Notes under the pieces: model-generated
What the model was told of the DNA's origin: nothing
Seen by the model: the letters and a program-made list of their open reading frames with translations, nothing else
Databases searched by the model: none
Shown here: piece by piece, positions 47,612-58,195 of the stretch
Layout of the letters: each line of letters opens with the position of its first letter
Position numbering within the stretch: the stretch's first letter is position 1
Origin: Macrostomum hystrix
Taxonomy: Eukaryota > Platyhelminthes > Macrostomidae
DNA: 64,000 bases
Direction of reading: 5' to 3'
Assembly (NCBI GenBank): GCA_950097015.1
Contig: CATNEN010000039.1
Location: 19,709,501 to 19,773,500, forward strand
Translations under genes and position numbers: made by a program

Positions 47612-47906
47612 TGTTAACCGAGACAAGCCAAGGCGAGATATTGCGAGGTGTCGAAACGCCCACGAGAGAAACAGGCAAAAGCTATGCGATAGTCAATATA
47701 TTGTAGCTCAATAACACACTGGAGTTGAGCAGCTCCAACCCCAGGACTAAAACCAGCCATGTACATGCACTATTAGATAAGCAATAAAACGACAGCACGC
47801 GCACAGCAGGACTGAGAGTGAAAACATGTACATAGCCAGCAAATAACAACGCAACGCACAGCGAGGCCCGCCAAGCCCAGAGCCACGCAGAGTGAACAGT
47901 CTAACA

Positions 47907-48225
47907 ATGTTTTATGAACATTTTATGCTGATTTATTCAAGTGGTCAGTCTCAAATATTGAAAAGCAACTAAAAATGAATTAGTAAGTCATTAAAAATTA
48001 TAACACTTCAAATTCCATTAGTTTGTTAATATCTTGCACCAAAAGTTCTTATAAATTAGTAATTAGTTTGGTTTCTCTTGTCAAATTTAATAATTGTAAG
48101 CATAGCTAGTTGTTTTACTTAATTAAGCATACCCTTCATTTTATGCTCTTCTCATTCTATTAAAAAGTGAGTAATTTCTAATAATTGAGTTAAAATGTGA
48201 AAATGTAAATCATATGAGACAAGTA
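47907..48225. other. AT-rich spacer between two LTR elements
   Basis: About 320 bp of AT-rich sequence with no recognised feature; its end AGTA (48222-48225) is the target duplication of the next element. Confidence 0.6.
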
Positions 48226-48412
48226 TGTAGCGTGGTAGCTAGCTACTGCGTGCGAAACGTATATTTGCGGAGAGCAAAGTGAAACGCGGAAAAGGGTAAA
48301 CAGAAGGAGGCGCACGCAAACAGTCTTATACGGCCATCGCGTAAACAAGCGGTAAAAAAGTCAAGGTCACACCGCCCAAACACGCCACGCTGGGGAGGGG
48401 TGGCGCCCACCC

Positions 48413-51400
48413 CTAACCCCCGGGGTTGGCCGCGTGCAGACGTGGGGTGGTGTGAGAAATCGGCGGGCAGAACGGCTTGCAAGTGGCTGCCACCGAGTGC
48501 ACTTGCTCTTGACCGCCACAGGGCTCCCCCCCAGCGGTGGCCTTCGGTACCCGCCGGCACCGGCGCTGCGGCTGGCGCCGACGCAGAGGAACCGGCGGAG
48601 GGGTGATCGGTGGAGTGGCGGCCGGCTCTGCTTTGGTGCCGGGAACGCTAGGCGGGCGTGTCGTTGGGTCCCGCGGCGGCCGGCCGCGCGGGCGAAGTTG
48701 CGGCGTCGGAGCCGGGCTGGTTGGGTCGAGCGTTGCCGGCTTGAGCCGGTCCACCGACACGTGGTCCTGCCGGGTGACGAGGTCGAGGAGGAACGCCTTG
48801 GCGCCGCGCTTCAGCACCTTGAAGGGGCCGAGGTAAGGCGGCTGCAGTGCCGGCCGGTGCCCGTCGCGGCGGACGAAAACGTGCGTGCAGGCGTCCAGGG
48901 CAGTCGGCCAGGCGGTGGCACGGCGACCGTGTTGGGAGGTCGGTGGCGGCCGGAAAGCCTGCACGGCCTGGCGCAGGTGGGTCAGAAAACCGTCGTGGCT
49001 CGCGGTGGGTGGGCCGGCCTGCAGGCACTCGCCCGGCACCGCCAGTGGGACGCCGTACACCATTTCGGCCGAAGAAACGCCGAAATCCTCCTTGGGCGCC
49101 GTGCGGATGCCCAGCAGCACCCAGGGCAACTCGGTAGTCCAGGACGGCCCTGTCAGCCGCGCCATCAAGGAGGCCTTGAGATGCCGATGAAAACGCTCGA
49201 CCAGCCCGTTGGCCTGTGGATGAAAAGCCGTCGTCTGGTGCAGCTGCATGCCCAGCAGGCGGGAGACGTTCGCCCACAGCTCCGAGGTGAATTGCGGGCC
49301 GCGGTCGGAGGTGAGGTCGCCAGGCACGCCGAAACGGGCGACCCAGTGCGTGATGAAGGCGCCGGCGCAGGTGGCCGCGGAGGTGTCGGCCAGCGGGATT
49401 GCTTCCGGCCAGCGCGTGAAACGGTCGACCACGGTCAGCAGGTGCGTGAAACCTTGCGACGGCGGCAGCGGGCCGACCAGGTCGATGTGCACGTGTGCGA
49501 AACGATCGCGAGGCACCGGGATGCTGTCCGGCTCGCTGACCACGTGTCGCTGGACTTTAGCCGTCTGGCAGGCGACGCAGCTGCGAGCCCAAAGGCCGAC
49601 GTCCCGGTTGAGGCCGGGCCAGACGAAACGGTCGGCGACGAGGCGGCGGGAGCTGCGGATGGAGGGGTGCGCGAGGCCGTGGATGGCGTCGAACACCGGC
49701 CGTCGGAAATCAGGCGGCACCAGCGGGCGGGGCCGACCGGTGGAGACGTCGCAGAGCAACTCCAGGCCTGCGCGGAGGCTCACTCGCTCCAACCGAAGCC
49801 CGGAGTGTGGCTCGGTGGGGGCCTGCTGGACCCGCGCCATGGCGGCATAGTCGACGCCAGGTAGCACACTGGCCACGGTGCAGCGGGACAGCGCGTCGGC
49901 CACCGGGTTGTCCTTGCCGGCGATGTGCTGGACGTCCGTGGTGAACTCGCTAACGTACGCCAGGTGGCGTTGCTGTCGGGCGGACCACGGGTCGGACAGC
50001 TTGGCCATGGCGGCGGCCAGCGGTTTGTGGTCCGTGTAGGCGGTGAATGGGCGCCTCTCCAGGAAGAAACGAAAGTGGCGGACCGCTAGGTACAGCGCCA
50101 GAAGCTCGCGGTCGAAAGCGCTGTACTTCTGCTCCGCTGGCCTCAGCTGGCGGCTGAAGAAGGCAAGTGGCTGCCAGGCGAGGCCGACGTGCTGTTCGAG
50201 GACGGCGCCGACGGCCGTGTCGGAAGCGTCGACTGTGAGGGCCATCGGCGCCTCGGGCCTGGGGTGCGCCAGCATGGCTGCGTTAGCGAGCGCTCGCTTG
50301 GTATTGTCGAAAGCCTCGGTCAGCTCTGGCGTCCACTGCACCAGCTTCCCCTTGCCGGACATGGCCTGGTAGATCGGGCGCAGCAGCTGGGCAGCGCGGG
50401 GCACAAAGCGGTGATAGAAGTTCACCATGCCGGCGAACTCCTGGAGGCCCTTCACCATCGTGGGCGGCGCGAATCGGGCGATGACGTCGACTTTGTCCGG
50501 CAGCGGCACGGCACCCGCGGCGCTGATCCTGTGGCCCAGGAAGTCGATCTGGCTGCGGCCGAACTGGCACTTGGCCGGGTTCAGCAACAGGCCGTTGTCA
50601 GCGAGGCGCTGGAACAGCTGCCGCAGGTGCTCCTCGTGCTGCTCAAGGCTGTTGCTGGCCACCAGGAAATCGTCGATGTAGGCGAAAACTGCTGGCAGGT
50701 CCTGGCAAATCGAGTCCACTAAGCGCTGGAAGGCCTGTGCCGCGTTTTTCAGGCCAAATGGCATGCGGAGGAACTCGAACAGCCCGAAGGGCGTTATTAC
50801 GGCGGTCTTCGGGATGTCGGCCTCGGCGACTGGGATCTGGTGGTAGCCGCGCACCAGGTCAATCTTAGAGAACACGGTGCAGCCGGTCAGCCGCGCCGAA
50901 AAGTCTTGGATATGCGGCACAGGGTAGCGGTCTGGCACCGTGGCGTCGTTGAGACGCCTGAAATCGCCGCAGGGCCGGAAACCGCCGGAAGCCTTAGGCA
51001 CCATGTGCAGCGGCGACGACCACGGGCTGCTGGACCGCCGCACGATTCCGAGCTGCTCCAGGTTGCGAAACTCCTCCTTGGCTGCAGCCAGCTTGTCGGG
51101 TGGCAGGCGGCGCGCCCTGGCATGTACCGGAGGGCCCGTCGTCGGGATGCAGTGTTCGACGCCGTGCCGCGGCGTGGCCCTGATGAAACTGGGCTCCGTG
51201 ATGCTGGGGAACTCCGCCAGCAGTCGGCTGTACGGGTCCTTGGCCACGGCGGCGGCGAGCTGCGGTGCAGAACCGGAACCGGGCAGCAGGTGCACGCTGG
51301 CCAGGGAGCTGGCGTCCAGGAGACGGCGGTTCGGCAGGTCCACTAGCAGGCCGTGGTGGCGCAGGAAGTCGGCGCCGATCAGCGGCCTGGAGACCTCGGC

Positions 51401-51661
51401 CAGCACGAACGACCAAGTGCAGGTCTTCAGGCCGATGTCTAGGGTGAGGCTGCGACTGCCGAATGTGCGAATTCGGCTTCCGTTGGCGGCGAACAGGGGC
51501 GGGCCCGGCGAGCGGGCGCGGGCATCGTCCGCGGAGGCTGGGAAGATGCTGACCTCGGCGCCCGTGTCCACCAGGAAACGCCGGCCGGACTGGACGTCGG
51601 GGATGAGCAGCAGGTTGCCGGCCGCCGCGATGTTCACTGACGGCCGGCCAGCCCGTTTCCC
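48413..51661 (-). CDS. Pol of the CsRn1-like element (PR-RT-RNaseH-IN)
   Basis: About 1082 residues counted from the frameshift site. Protease [13 protein letters not shown] with [12 protein letters not shown] and active site YIDD; RNase H with [13 protein letters not shown] and TDHKPL; integrase zinc domain HPSIRSS...CVACQ; catalytic core residues within [18 protein letters not shown] and [10 protein letters not shown]; and a GPY/F-like module (GPFKVLKRG). The frame is also open upstream to 51802, but that overlap belongs to gag. The last 36 codons lie inside the 3' LTR (stop at 48413), so the Pol C-terminus is LTR-encoded. No stop or frameshift disrupts it. Confidence 0.95.
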   Translation of the reverse strand, partial: GKRAGRPSVNIAAAGNLLLIPDVQSGRRFLVDTGAEVSIFPASADDARARSPGPPLFAANGSRIRTFGSRSLTLDIGLKTCTWSFVLAEVSRPLIGADFLRHHGLLVDLPNRRLLDASSLASVHLLPGSGSAPQLAAAVAKDPYSRLLAEFPSITEPSFIRATPRHGVEHCIPTTGPPVHARARRLPPDKLAAAKEEFRNLEQLGIVRRSSSPWSSPLHMVPKASGGFRPCGDFRRLNDATVPDRYPVPHIQDFSARLTGCTVFSKIDLVRGYHQIPVAEADIPKTAVITPFGLFEFLRMPFGLKNAAQAFQRLVDSICQDLPAVFAYIDDFLVASNSLEQHEEHLRQLFQRLADNGLLLNPAKCQFGRSQIDFLGHRISAAGAVPLPDKVDVIARFAPPTMVKGLQEFAGMVNFYHRFVPRAAQLLRPIYQAMSGKGKLVQWTPELTEAFDNTKRALANAAMLAHPRPEAPMALTVDASDTAVGAVLEQHVGLAWQPLAFFSRQLRPAEQKYSAFDRELLALYLAVRHFRFFLERRPFTAYTDHKPLAAAMAKLSDPWSARQQRHLAYVSEFTTDVQHIAGKDNPVADALSRCTVASVLPGVDYAAMARVQQAPTEPHSGLRLERVSLRAGLELLCDVSTGRPRPLVPPDFRRPVFDAIHGLAHPSIRSSRRLVADRFVWPGLNRDVGLWARSCVACQTAKVQRHVVSEPDSIPVPRDRFAHVHIDLVGPLPPSQGFTHLLTVVDRFTRWPEAIPLADTSAATCAGAFITHWVARFGVPGDLTSDRGPQFTSELWANVSRLLGMQLHQTTAFHPQANGLVERFHRHLKASLMARLTGPSWTTELPWVLLGIRTAPKEDFGVSSAEMVYGVPLAVPGECLQAGPPTASHDGFLTHLRQAVQAFRPPPTSQHGRRATAWPTALDACTHVFVRRDGHRPALQPPYLGPFKVLKRGAKAFLLDLVTRQDHVSVDRLKPATLDPTSPAPTPQLRPRGRPPRDPTTRPPSVPGTKAEPAATPPITPPPVPLRRRQPQRRCRRVPKATAGGEPCGGQEQVHSVAATCKPFCPPISHTTPRLHAANPGG
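51617..51661 (-). promoter_or_regulatory. programmed -1 ribosomal frameshift signal, gag-pol
   Basis: Slippery heptamer G GGA AAC (51661-51655) is in the correct zero-frame register of gag. A 6-nt spacer is followed by an 8-bp stem GCCGGCCG (51648-51641) / CGGCCGGC (51624-51617) with a 16-nt loop. Shifting back one base enters the long pol frame directly. Heptamer, spacing and stem fit the standard -1 model. Confidence 0.88.
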
Positions 51662-52338
51662 GAGAAGCTGCAGGGCTGCTCGCATTGCCTGGCCTTCGCG
51701 CCGAACTTGCGGTGGAAATAGCACACCTCCGGAGTGCGGCTGCCGCGGTGTCCCGGCCGGGGCGACTTGGCGCGAGGCCGAGCAGCCTGTCGCGCGGCGC
51801 AAACCTCGGGCAGGTCCTCCAGGTGCGCAGAGGCGGCCATTGGTTGCGGTCGGCTGGCCCAGAGCTGGTCGGCGAGCTGCGCGACCGCCCGGGGATCCTC
51901 GAAATCTGCAGAAGCGAGCGCCATCCGGATGTCCGCGGGCAGCTGCTGGCGGAAAAGCTCTTCAAAGAGCAGGCAAGGCCGATGGTCGCCCAGCAGGGCC
52001 AGCATTTCGTCCATCAGCTCGGACGGACGGCGATCTCCGAGGCTGGACATGCTGAGCAGGCGGCTGGCTCGCTGCTGCCGGGTGAGGCTGAAAGAGCCGA
52101 GCAGGCGCTCCTTCAACCTGCCGTATTTGTTGGTGTCCGGAGGGCTCTCCAGGACATCCAGCAGGCGTTCAGCGGTCCGCTGGTCAAGCGAGGCGACCAA
52201 GTGGTGGTACTTGGTGTCGTCCTGGCTGATGCCCCGCAGCTGGAACTGGGCCTCCGCCTGAATAAACCACGCGCGTGGCTGTGCAGCCCAAAACGTGGGC
52301 AGCTTGAGTGCTACGGATGACTCAGTAGGAAGCGCCAT
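51634..52338 (-). CDS. Gag of the CsRn1-like element
   Basis: 234 residues from ATG 33 bases inside the 5' LTR edge. Capsid-like helical region ([34 protein letters not shown]) and a nucleocapsid knuckle C-x2-H-x9-C-x3-C ([18 protein letters not shown]) near residues 206-223. The stop is 19 bases after a slippery heptamer that leads into pol. Confidence 0.92.
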   Translation of the reverse strand: MALPTESSVALKLPTFWAAQPRAWFIQAEAQFQLRGISQDDTKYHHLVASLDQRTAERLLDVLESPPDTNKYGRLKERLLGSFSLTRQQRASRLLSMSSLGDRRPSELMDEMLALLGDHRPCLLFEELFRQQLPADIRMALASADFEDPRAVAQLADQLWASRPQPMAASAHLEDLPEVCAARQAARPRAKSPRPGHRGSRTPEVCYFHRKFGAKARQCEQPCSFSGNGLAGRQ

Positions 52339-52767
52339 TTAAAACGGAATGGCGGGTGTCGGGCTCACCAATGTAGCGTGGTAGCTAGCTACTGCGTGCG
52401 AAACGTATATTTGCGGAGAGCAAAGTGAAACGCGGAAAAGGGTAAACAGAAGGAGGCGCACGCAAACAGTCTTATACGGCCATCGCGTAAACAAGCGGTA
52501 AAAAAGTCAAGGTCACACCGCCCAAACACGCCACGCTGGGGAGGGGTGGCGCCCACCCCTAACCCCCGGGGTTGGCCGCGTGCAGACGTGGGGTGGTGTG
52601 AGAAATCGGCGGGCAGAACGGCTTGCAAGTGGCTGCCACCGAGTGCACTTGCTCTTGACCGCCACAAGTACTAATATATATGATAATATATAAGTTACAA
52701 TTAGTATTAATTATTAATCACTTTTGATTTTCTACTTCAGCAATATTTGGTCTAACAAAATCCAATC

Positions 52768-53838
52768 ATGCTTGTTGAATATGAGAACAGTGACTCTGAG
52801 TCAGAGGAAGATAATCCAGCCAAAGCAGCTGGTTCTGATGAAGCAAAGTCAGCTGAATACAAAGACACCACTGAAGCAGATTCTGTTGCCATTTCCGATG
52901 AGGAAGACGATGCCAATCGACAAGAAAATCCTGACAATGATGAAGATGACAAACATAATGAATTTAATAGTGGCTCCGGCTTGACTGCTCTCGCTGCGGC
53001 TGATGACACAGTCGAGGAGAGCCTGAGAAATCGGCTACCAGCGTCGGCGCCCAGACCGCCGTCTCCGCCCAAGTCAACAACATCGGCGGCATCTTCGGCT
53101 ACCGCCGCGGCCAAACAGAATGACCTTAAACAGAAACAGCTGCTGTTGCAGCAGAAGCGTCGTCGGCTGCTAATGCTGGAGCCGAACAATGGCGCCGCCA
53201 AAGACATTAACGATGATGACGATGAAGATGACGAAGACGCTGCTAAGAGACGACGAATTGCTACGGCGGGTGCTATCGGGCCGATTCGCGGAGCCACGTC
53301 CTTGTTAGCCAGGCTGCCTAAGCCGAAAGCGCTAGCCGTGCGCGAAGGCGGTTCTCGGCTTTTCGTGCCGAAACAGCGTCAGGTTCAACAGCCCCTGCCT
53401 GATCCGATGCCGCCGCGCCAAACTGAAGACATGGTGGATGATCATCCGTCGGCTTCCACTTCGTCCTACCGGCCGGCATTTGTCGAATCCGATTTTAACA
53501 TCCTGCCGCCTAGCGAATTGCACCGCTATCGTCAGGCCACTGGCGCCTCTCTAACCGCCGATATTGCCGAGGGCGGCGCCGGCGGCGGCATCATCGACAT
53601 CCGGCAGGCCGACCAGATAGCCGGAGCTGATCTTGAGCTCACTAAGCAGTTGACTCGCAACGCTGGCGAAGATCTCAGACGCAAGCCGGATGGTCCGGAG
53701 CCGAGCTCGCTGGCTAAGCGCAAGCATCAGATTACCTACCTGGCCTATCAGGCTAAGGAAAGAGAATTGGAGCTCAAAAACTCCTGGTCTGATGCCAGAT
53801 TTAGCCAGCGTAGCAGTCAGAGAAAGTACGGATTCTAA
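52768..53838 (+). CDS. PRCC: PRCC-like nuclear protein
   Basis: 356 residues, one exon. The N-terminus MLVEYENSDSESEED matches the acidic Ser-rich PRCC start. The middle is low complexity with acidic and basic runs and the conserved LLARLPKPKALAVRE. The C-terminal 40 residues are near-diagnostic: KRKHQITYLAYQAKERELEL, KNSW, and a final KYGF. PRCC is nuclear, linked to the mitotic checkpoint through MAD2L2 and found with spliceosomal factors. An acceptor-like TCTACTTCAG ends at 52740, 27 bases before the ATG. The young LTR element ends only 102 bp upstream of the ATG in opposite orientation, so it sits in the promoter or outron. A 20-bp satellite begins about 110 bp after the stop. Confidence 0.94.
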   Translation: MLVEYENSDSESEEDNPAKAAGSDEAKSAEYKDTTEADSVAISDEEDDANRQENPDNDEDDKHNEFNSGSGLTALAAADDTVEESLRNRLPASAPRPPSPPKSTTSAASSATAAAKQNDLKQKQLLLQQKRRRLLMLEPNNGAAKDINDDDDEDDEDAAKRRRIATAGAIGPIRGATSLLARLPKPKALAVREGGSRLFVPKQRQVQQPLPDPMPPRQTEDMVDDHPSASTSSYRPAFVESDFNILPPSELHRYRQATGASLTADIAEGGAGGGIIDIRQADQIAGADLELTKQLTRNAGEDLRRKPDGPEPSSLAKRKHQITYLAYQAKERELELKNSWSDARFSQRSSQRKYGF

Positions 53839-53949
53839 TTTATTTTATTCTGGCCTCCGTGACACTGCAATGTGTATTAAATTTGATTCATAAGGCATGA
53901 GACATACTGCTAAAGTTAGTACGATCGCTAGTTGCGTTTTAGAGTAGCT

Positions 53950-54605
53950 CCAAGTGGCTTGTTAACTACTCAAACCGTTCTCTAACTACTCTAACCATTC
54001 TCTAACTACTCAAACCGTTCTCTAACTACTCTAACCATTCTCTAACTACTCAAACCATTCTCTAACTACTCTAACCATTCTCTAACGACTCAAACACTTC
54101 TCTAACAGCTCAAACCGTTCTCTAACTACTCAAACCGTTCTCAAACTACTCTAACCATTCTCTAACTACTCTAACCATTCTCTAACAGCTCAAACCGTTC
54201 TCTAACTACTCAAACCGTTCTCAAACTACTCTAACCATTCTCTAACTACTCTAACCATTCTCTAACAGCTCAAACCGTTCTCTAACGACTCAAACACTTC
54301 TCTAACAGCTCAAACCGTTCTCTAACTACTCAAACAATTTTCAAACTACTCTAACCATTCTCTAACTACTCAAACACTTCTCTAACAGCTCAAACCGTTC
54401 TCTAACTACTCTAACCATTCTCTAACTACTCAAACACTTCTCTAACAGCTCAAACCGTTCTCTAACTACTCAAACACTTCTCTAACAGCTCAAACCGTTC
54501 TCTAACGACTCAAACACTTCTCTAACAGCTCAAACCCTTCTCTAACTACTCAAACACTTCTCTAACAGCTCCAACCGTTCTCTAACGACTCTAATCCTTT
54601 TCTAT
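53950..54605. repeat. 20-bp satellite downstream of PRCC
   Basis: About 32 units of TCTAACTACTCAAACCGTTC, with variants CTCTAACCATTC, AACGACTCAAACACTTC and AACAGCTCAAACC. The 20-bp register holds throughout. Unit length and the CTCTAA.GACTCAAAC core match the 13681-15760 satellite, so the two are diverged relatives. Confidence 0.95.
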
Positions 54606-55189
54606 CCTCTCAAACCCTTCTCTTACGATGCAAACCATTCTCTCTAACGACTAGCTAAATTAAATTAAAATGTAAACAAGCTAAATTATACTCGCAACTT
54701 GCTTAATATCGTTATTATATGTTTAAAGTTATGTAGTCATTGTACATACCATTTTTTACCTATTTCTGCTGTAAAAATGATTTACAGCAGAAAAAAATGT
54801 CGTTTCCCTGAACTTTCGCAGTTGTTGGTAAGAAAACAAAAAATATATAATAAAACAGTAATGTAAAAAATGTTTGCTTTCATTTCCGACAAATCTGCTC
54901 GTTGTTCGTATTTTAATACTACTTAGAGTTTTAGTTTACCAGATAAAAATGCAATTTGAAAGTGATATAGATTTTCAATATAGCATTGATATACATGCAT
55001 ACGTATGTTCCACATTTTGTCAGTCAAGGTCGAATTTGACCCTCATCTGTTAAATTAGGATGTTTATATGAACCCCACCTGTCAGATTAGGATGTTTATG
55101 ACCTTTCCTTTGAGGCTGTGTTTGGCCCCAGCTATCATTTCGTGATGCTTGTAAGCTGACACCAGGTCATAAAACAATTGGCATTGCAG
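54606..55189. other. intergenic; perfect hairpin and short direct repeat
   Basis: A 13-bp perfect inverted repeat TTTCTGCTGTAAA / TTTACAGCAGAAA (54763-54775, 54781-54793) has a 5-nt loop. The phrase AGATTAGGATGTTTATGA / AAATTAGGATGTTTATAT repeats near 55056 and 55085. It ends at the acceptor-like GCATTGCAG (55189). Confidence 0.6.
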
Positions 55190-55197
55190 AGCTCAGC

Positions 55198-55980
55198 ATG
55201 AAGGCGCCAAATTCAACGGACACTCAGCGGAACCTGATGTTCCACCTGGCCCTGCTGTTCTGCTGCATCTCCATGGTGACATACTTTCTGGCTTTTGTAT
55301 CGCCGCATTGGTTAGAATCGCAGCCGGAATACCACAGCCCCTTCCTTCGTATCGGGCTGTGGGAGGTCTGCTTCGACGGTTATCTCAGTCCCAGAGACTA
55401 CGTTTCTAAGGCCTACTTCGGCTGCTGGTACATCTACTTCCCGGAATTCGACGCTATCAAGAGCTGGCTAATACCGCCTTGGTATTACGCCGTACAGATG
55501 CTGGGCATTGTAGCCTTCGTATCCATCCTGTTGTCAACCATCGCCATGGGTTCGCAGTTTGTTCGCGTACTAAATCGCGACTCTATGCGTTGGCTGCGCG
55601 CGAACACACTATTTCACCTGTTGTCTAGCCTGTGCATCGCATTCCAACTGATTGTGATGGCTATTCAGAGCCGCGACCAGCGCTGGATGCCCAGGCCAGA
55701 CCAAAACCGGCTCGGCTTTGCCTACGCCATGGCGCTCATCGCCTGCCTGTCCAGCTTCTTCACCTCCGGCTTCCTCGGCATGCTGTTTATCAAGCCCGAG
55801 GAGGAACAGCTGGTGTTCTCCGACTTTGTCGACGCGGCCGCTGCCGGCGGAGCCGCCAAATCTGACGTTTACGGTGGAGCCAGTGTGATGAGCGCGGGCG
55901 GTCAGCAGGACAAGTTTATGGAGGCGTCCGGCGGTGGCACTCGCTATTACGGCGGCGGTCAGGGTGACAGCGCCGTCTAA
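55198..55980 (+). CDS. claudin/PMP22-like four-transmembrane protein
   Basis: 260 residues, one exon. TM segments at about 14-35, 96-118, 136-156 and 172-197 with a large first extracellular loop. That loop carries the claudin signature: W38, GLW 53-55, C58, C76. The C-C spacing (17 residues) is longer than in vertebrate claudins, as often seen in invertebrate members. The C-terminus is Gly/Ser-rich with a terminal SAV, not a typical PDZ ligand of claudins. A role in septate/tight-junction barrier or as another tetraspan junction protein is likely, at the plasma membrane. An acceptor-like GCAG lies 8 bases before the ATG. Family fit is good; the subfamily is not assigned. Confidence 0.8.
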   Translation: MKAPNSTDTQRNLMFHLALLFCCISMVTYFLAFVSPHWLESQPEYHSPFLRIGLWEVCFDGYLSPRDYVSKAYFGCWYIYFPEFDAIKSWLIPPWYYAVQMLGIVAFVSILLSTIAMGSQFVRVLNRDSMRWLRANTLFHLLSSLCIAFQLIVMAIQSRDQRWMPRPDQNRLGFAYAMALIACLSSFFTSGFLGMLFIKPEEEQLVFSDFVDAAAAGGAAKSDVYGGASVMSAGGQQDKFMEASGGGTRYYGGGQGDSAV

Positions 55981-56604
55981 ACTACTTAAAGTAGCTAAAA
56001 AGTTGGACATTGTTACTGGTTAAGGATGAGAGAACTAATCGACGCGACTGCTATCTATTACCATTCCGAATCAGTTTTAAGCTGGTTTTGTTTTTTTCCT
56101 TTGTTCGTTTTAACAATATGTGTGTACATATTAGCTTTTGTCTAGAAAGAAAACTGACCATTCTAATCTAAATTTATTCTGTTATCGTTGTTTTTTTCTC
56201 ACATTTAACAATCTTGACACTGTTAAATCATTTAATTTACATCCATCAATGCGCTGTGCTGCCTAAGCATTCCAACAACTATCCAACAATGTTATGCCAT
56301 TTTTATATTGAAGTTTTACCTGTGCATAAAAACTTATCAAAAGCTATCAATATAACATTTTTAAGGTATTAAAGCAAATTAGTTTTTATTTGTAACTATA
56401 TTTAAAATTCTTTTTACCTGCATATTTAGTCTGTTAGGCTAACGTTTGTAGCTGATTGCTACATATAATAATAACTAATAAAAAAAGTTTTTCATTAGGC
56501 TTGATTGCCTTTGACTGGTAAAAATATTTCTCCCTTTTTATCGCGTTCTAATGTCATTTTTGAACAGATTATCTCTATGCTTTGCAACTTTTTTTATTAC
56601 GTAT
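55981..56604. other. 3' flank and AT-rich intergenic DNA
   Basis: No gene is recognised; homopolymer-rich sequence. Confidence 0.55.
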
Positions 56605-56715
56605 TAAAGCCGGAAAGTTAACGTTACACCTGTTGGAAGACGTTGAAGCCTGAAAGTTAACGTAACAGGGGTAGAAATTCCTTGAAGCCGGAAAGTCATC
56701 GTGACACCATTAGGA
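56605..56715. repeat. diverged tandem repeat, left of LINE
   Basis: Units like AAGCCGGAAAGTTAACGTTACACC recur at 56607, 56647 and 56685 (AAGCCTGAAAGTTAACGT, AAGCCGGAAAGTCATCGTGA). The same unit resumes at 58198 (GGAAAGTCATCGTGACACCC), 58241 and 58338, to the right of the LINE. Confidence 0.75.
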
Positions 56716-58195
56716 AGATATTAAGCCGGAGTGTGTTGTAGCCACCAGGTCCTCGAACGGGGTCCACCAGGAGACAATAACGGGAGTCAGTCAAACAAGC
56801 CGAGCCAGGTGACTCTGGGTTTATCCAAGAGGTCGGTCGGCTGAAGATGAGTTGGGCAGCCTGGGCACGCGAAGAGATGCGGCACATCGTGCCCTACTCG
56901 ATTGACAACCGTACAGACGTCCGCAGCTGCCTGGCGGATTCAGTGTTGAAAGTTCATCAGGAGCGGGCACCAGCCTGAACGCAGCTGGGCCAGGCGGCAG
57001 CGTGCCAGACAAGGTAGCAGCCTCTCCTCGGTGTTGACCGGCCGACGGGCACCGATCATCATGTTCGGCTCCAGGGCTGCCAACGCCGCGACGACGGCCG
57101 ACGTGTGGTTGCTGGCACGAGCTCCGTTGTAGTCGACGTCGAGGATGAGGGGCGGCTCGCCGACGACGCCCCAGCGATCGTCCTGGTGTCGGTGCGTAAA
57201 GACCGTGAGCTTCATCGGCCGGCGGGGAGCAGTTTGACGAAGCATCTCGTGGCATGTGGTGATCAGGACGGCGGGTCGCCGTGGCGAACTGGGCCGAGTG
57301 ATGTGGAGGCGGCAATGGTCATAAACGCGTAACAGTCTTGTTTCCGCGTGCAGGTCAGATTCCGAAGTGAGCCCGGTGCATCCGGTCACTGCCCGCAGCG
57401 CCTGACTTTGGGTCGTCTGCAATTTCTGCCAGCTTGAGTAAGAGATGATGGGGCCCCAGACGGAGCGACTGTGGTCATGCGGTATGTATCAAGGAGTCTC
57501 GGTGTCAGCTCCCCCGGACGTACCGGCGAGAGCTCTCAGAACCTTGTTACGGGCAATCGCTTTTTGTCCAAAATACGCTCCAACAAGAAGGTAAGTTTGG
57601 GGCCCAGGATCTTCGTGTTGGTGACGTTTGGTAGAGGCTGGCCACGGATAGGACGCTTCAAGCTGCCAATGGCTTTGGAGACCGCTTCCGTGACGAAAGC
57701 TAAGGGCGGTTCTTTGACTCTGCTAAGGTTTTTTACTCTCCGCCGGGTACGACGCATCCACTTTTCAGGGACGTGCGGGCGCGGTCGGAGGAATTGCCTG
57801 TTTAGGCACATGGCGGCCTCTTCGTCGTTTTTCGCTTCTTTGTTGCCGAATCTGAGGATGAGATTGGGCTGTTGCCGGGCCGTACCGTTCAGGCGCCTAA
57901 CGGTGGACCAGAGCCGATTGACTGGCGCTCTGCTGTTCAGCTGGGAGGTAAAATTCGTGTAAACCCAGGTTGTCTTCGATGTCGCCAGCCCGAATAATAA
58001 GCTCGCGGATCAACCTAACCGACGAGGGTTGTCCGAAAAAAGGAGGATTGACGTTGCATTTGACATCGACGTTGACGTTCCCGTTGGTTGTCTTGGTGGG
58101 CCCTTGATTAGGGCCTTGTGGAGGCGTGCGTTCCATTGACAGAAACGTCAAGATTTCCAACCAATCAAGAACTGCTCAGTCGGGGCGGGGCGCAT
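56716..58195 (-). mobile_element. internally deleted LINE (non-LTR retrotransposon)
   Basis: Read on the minus strand: an ORF2 start with the motif AGDIEDN (58020-57990), then the endonuclease-to-RT linker and RT N-terminal part (NRLWSTVRRLNG, KEAKNDEEAAMCLNRQF, TEAVSKAIGSLK, KILGP; about 57920-57560). The RT C-terminal part follows (VWGPIISYSSWQKLQ, TQSQALRAVTGCT, LRSGWCPLLMNF; about 57470-56940) and a 3' segment with VPHLFACPGCP and a tail. Endonuclease and the RT catalytic core are missing, and stops and shifts occur between blocks. It resembles Jockey/CR1-type elements. Dead copy. Confidence 0.8.

Larger units (their letters stand above)
43344..47906 (-). mobile_element. Ty3/Gypsy LTR retrotransposon, degenerate copy
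   Basis: LTRs are 43344-43647 (304 bp, 3' LTR on this strand) and 47612-47906 (295 bp), with ends TGTT...AACA. They differ by about nine substitutions and one 9-bp indel (about 3%), so the insertion is not recent. The flanks share ATG(T), a possible 3-4 bp target duplication. A purine run (GCGGGGAGCAG) precedes the 3' LTR. The sequence after the 5' LTR, TGGTGTCGCACGCAGGA, is the candidate primer site. Gag and pol contain in-frame stops. It is 320 bp from the younger element. Confidence 0.95.
48226..52666 (-). mobile_element. CsRn1-like Ty3/Gypsy retrotransposon, young and apparently intact
   Basis: Both LTRs (48226-48520 and 52372-52666) are 295 bp and look identical base for base. They start TGTAGCGTGG and end CCGCCACA on the plus strand, flanked by a 4-bp duplication AGTA (48222-48225, 52667-52670). 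The primer site on the minus strand, TGGTGAGCCCGACA (52370-52357), matches the 3' end of tRNA-Trp except for one base. Gag has a CHCC-type knuckle. tRNA-Trp priming plus CHCC gag are the described features of the CsRn1 clade. A G-rich polypurine tract (GGGGGGGAG) precedes the 3' LTR. Gag and pol are uninterrupted, so the copy could be active. Confidence 0.95.

Noticed and set aside
48434-49864. 476-codon plus-strand ORF and others to 52320
   Set aside because: Antisense shadows of the GC-rich gag/pol frames; no domain seen.
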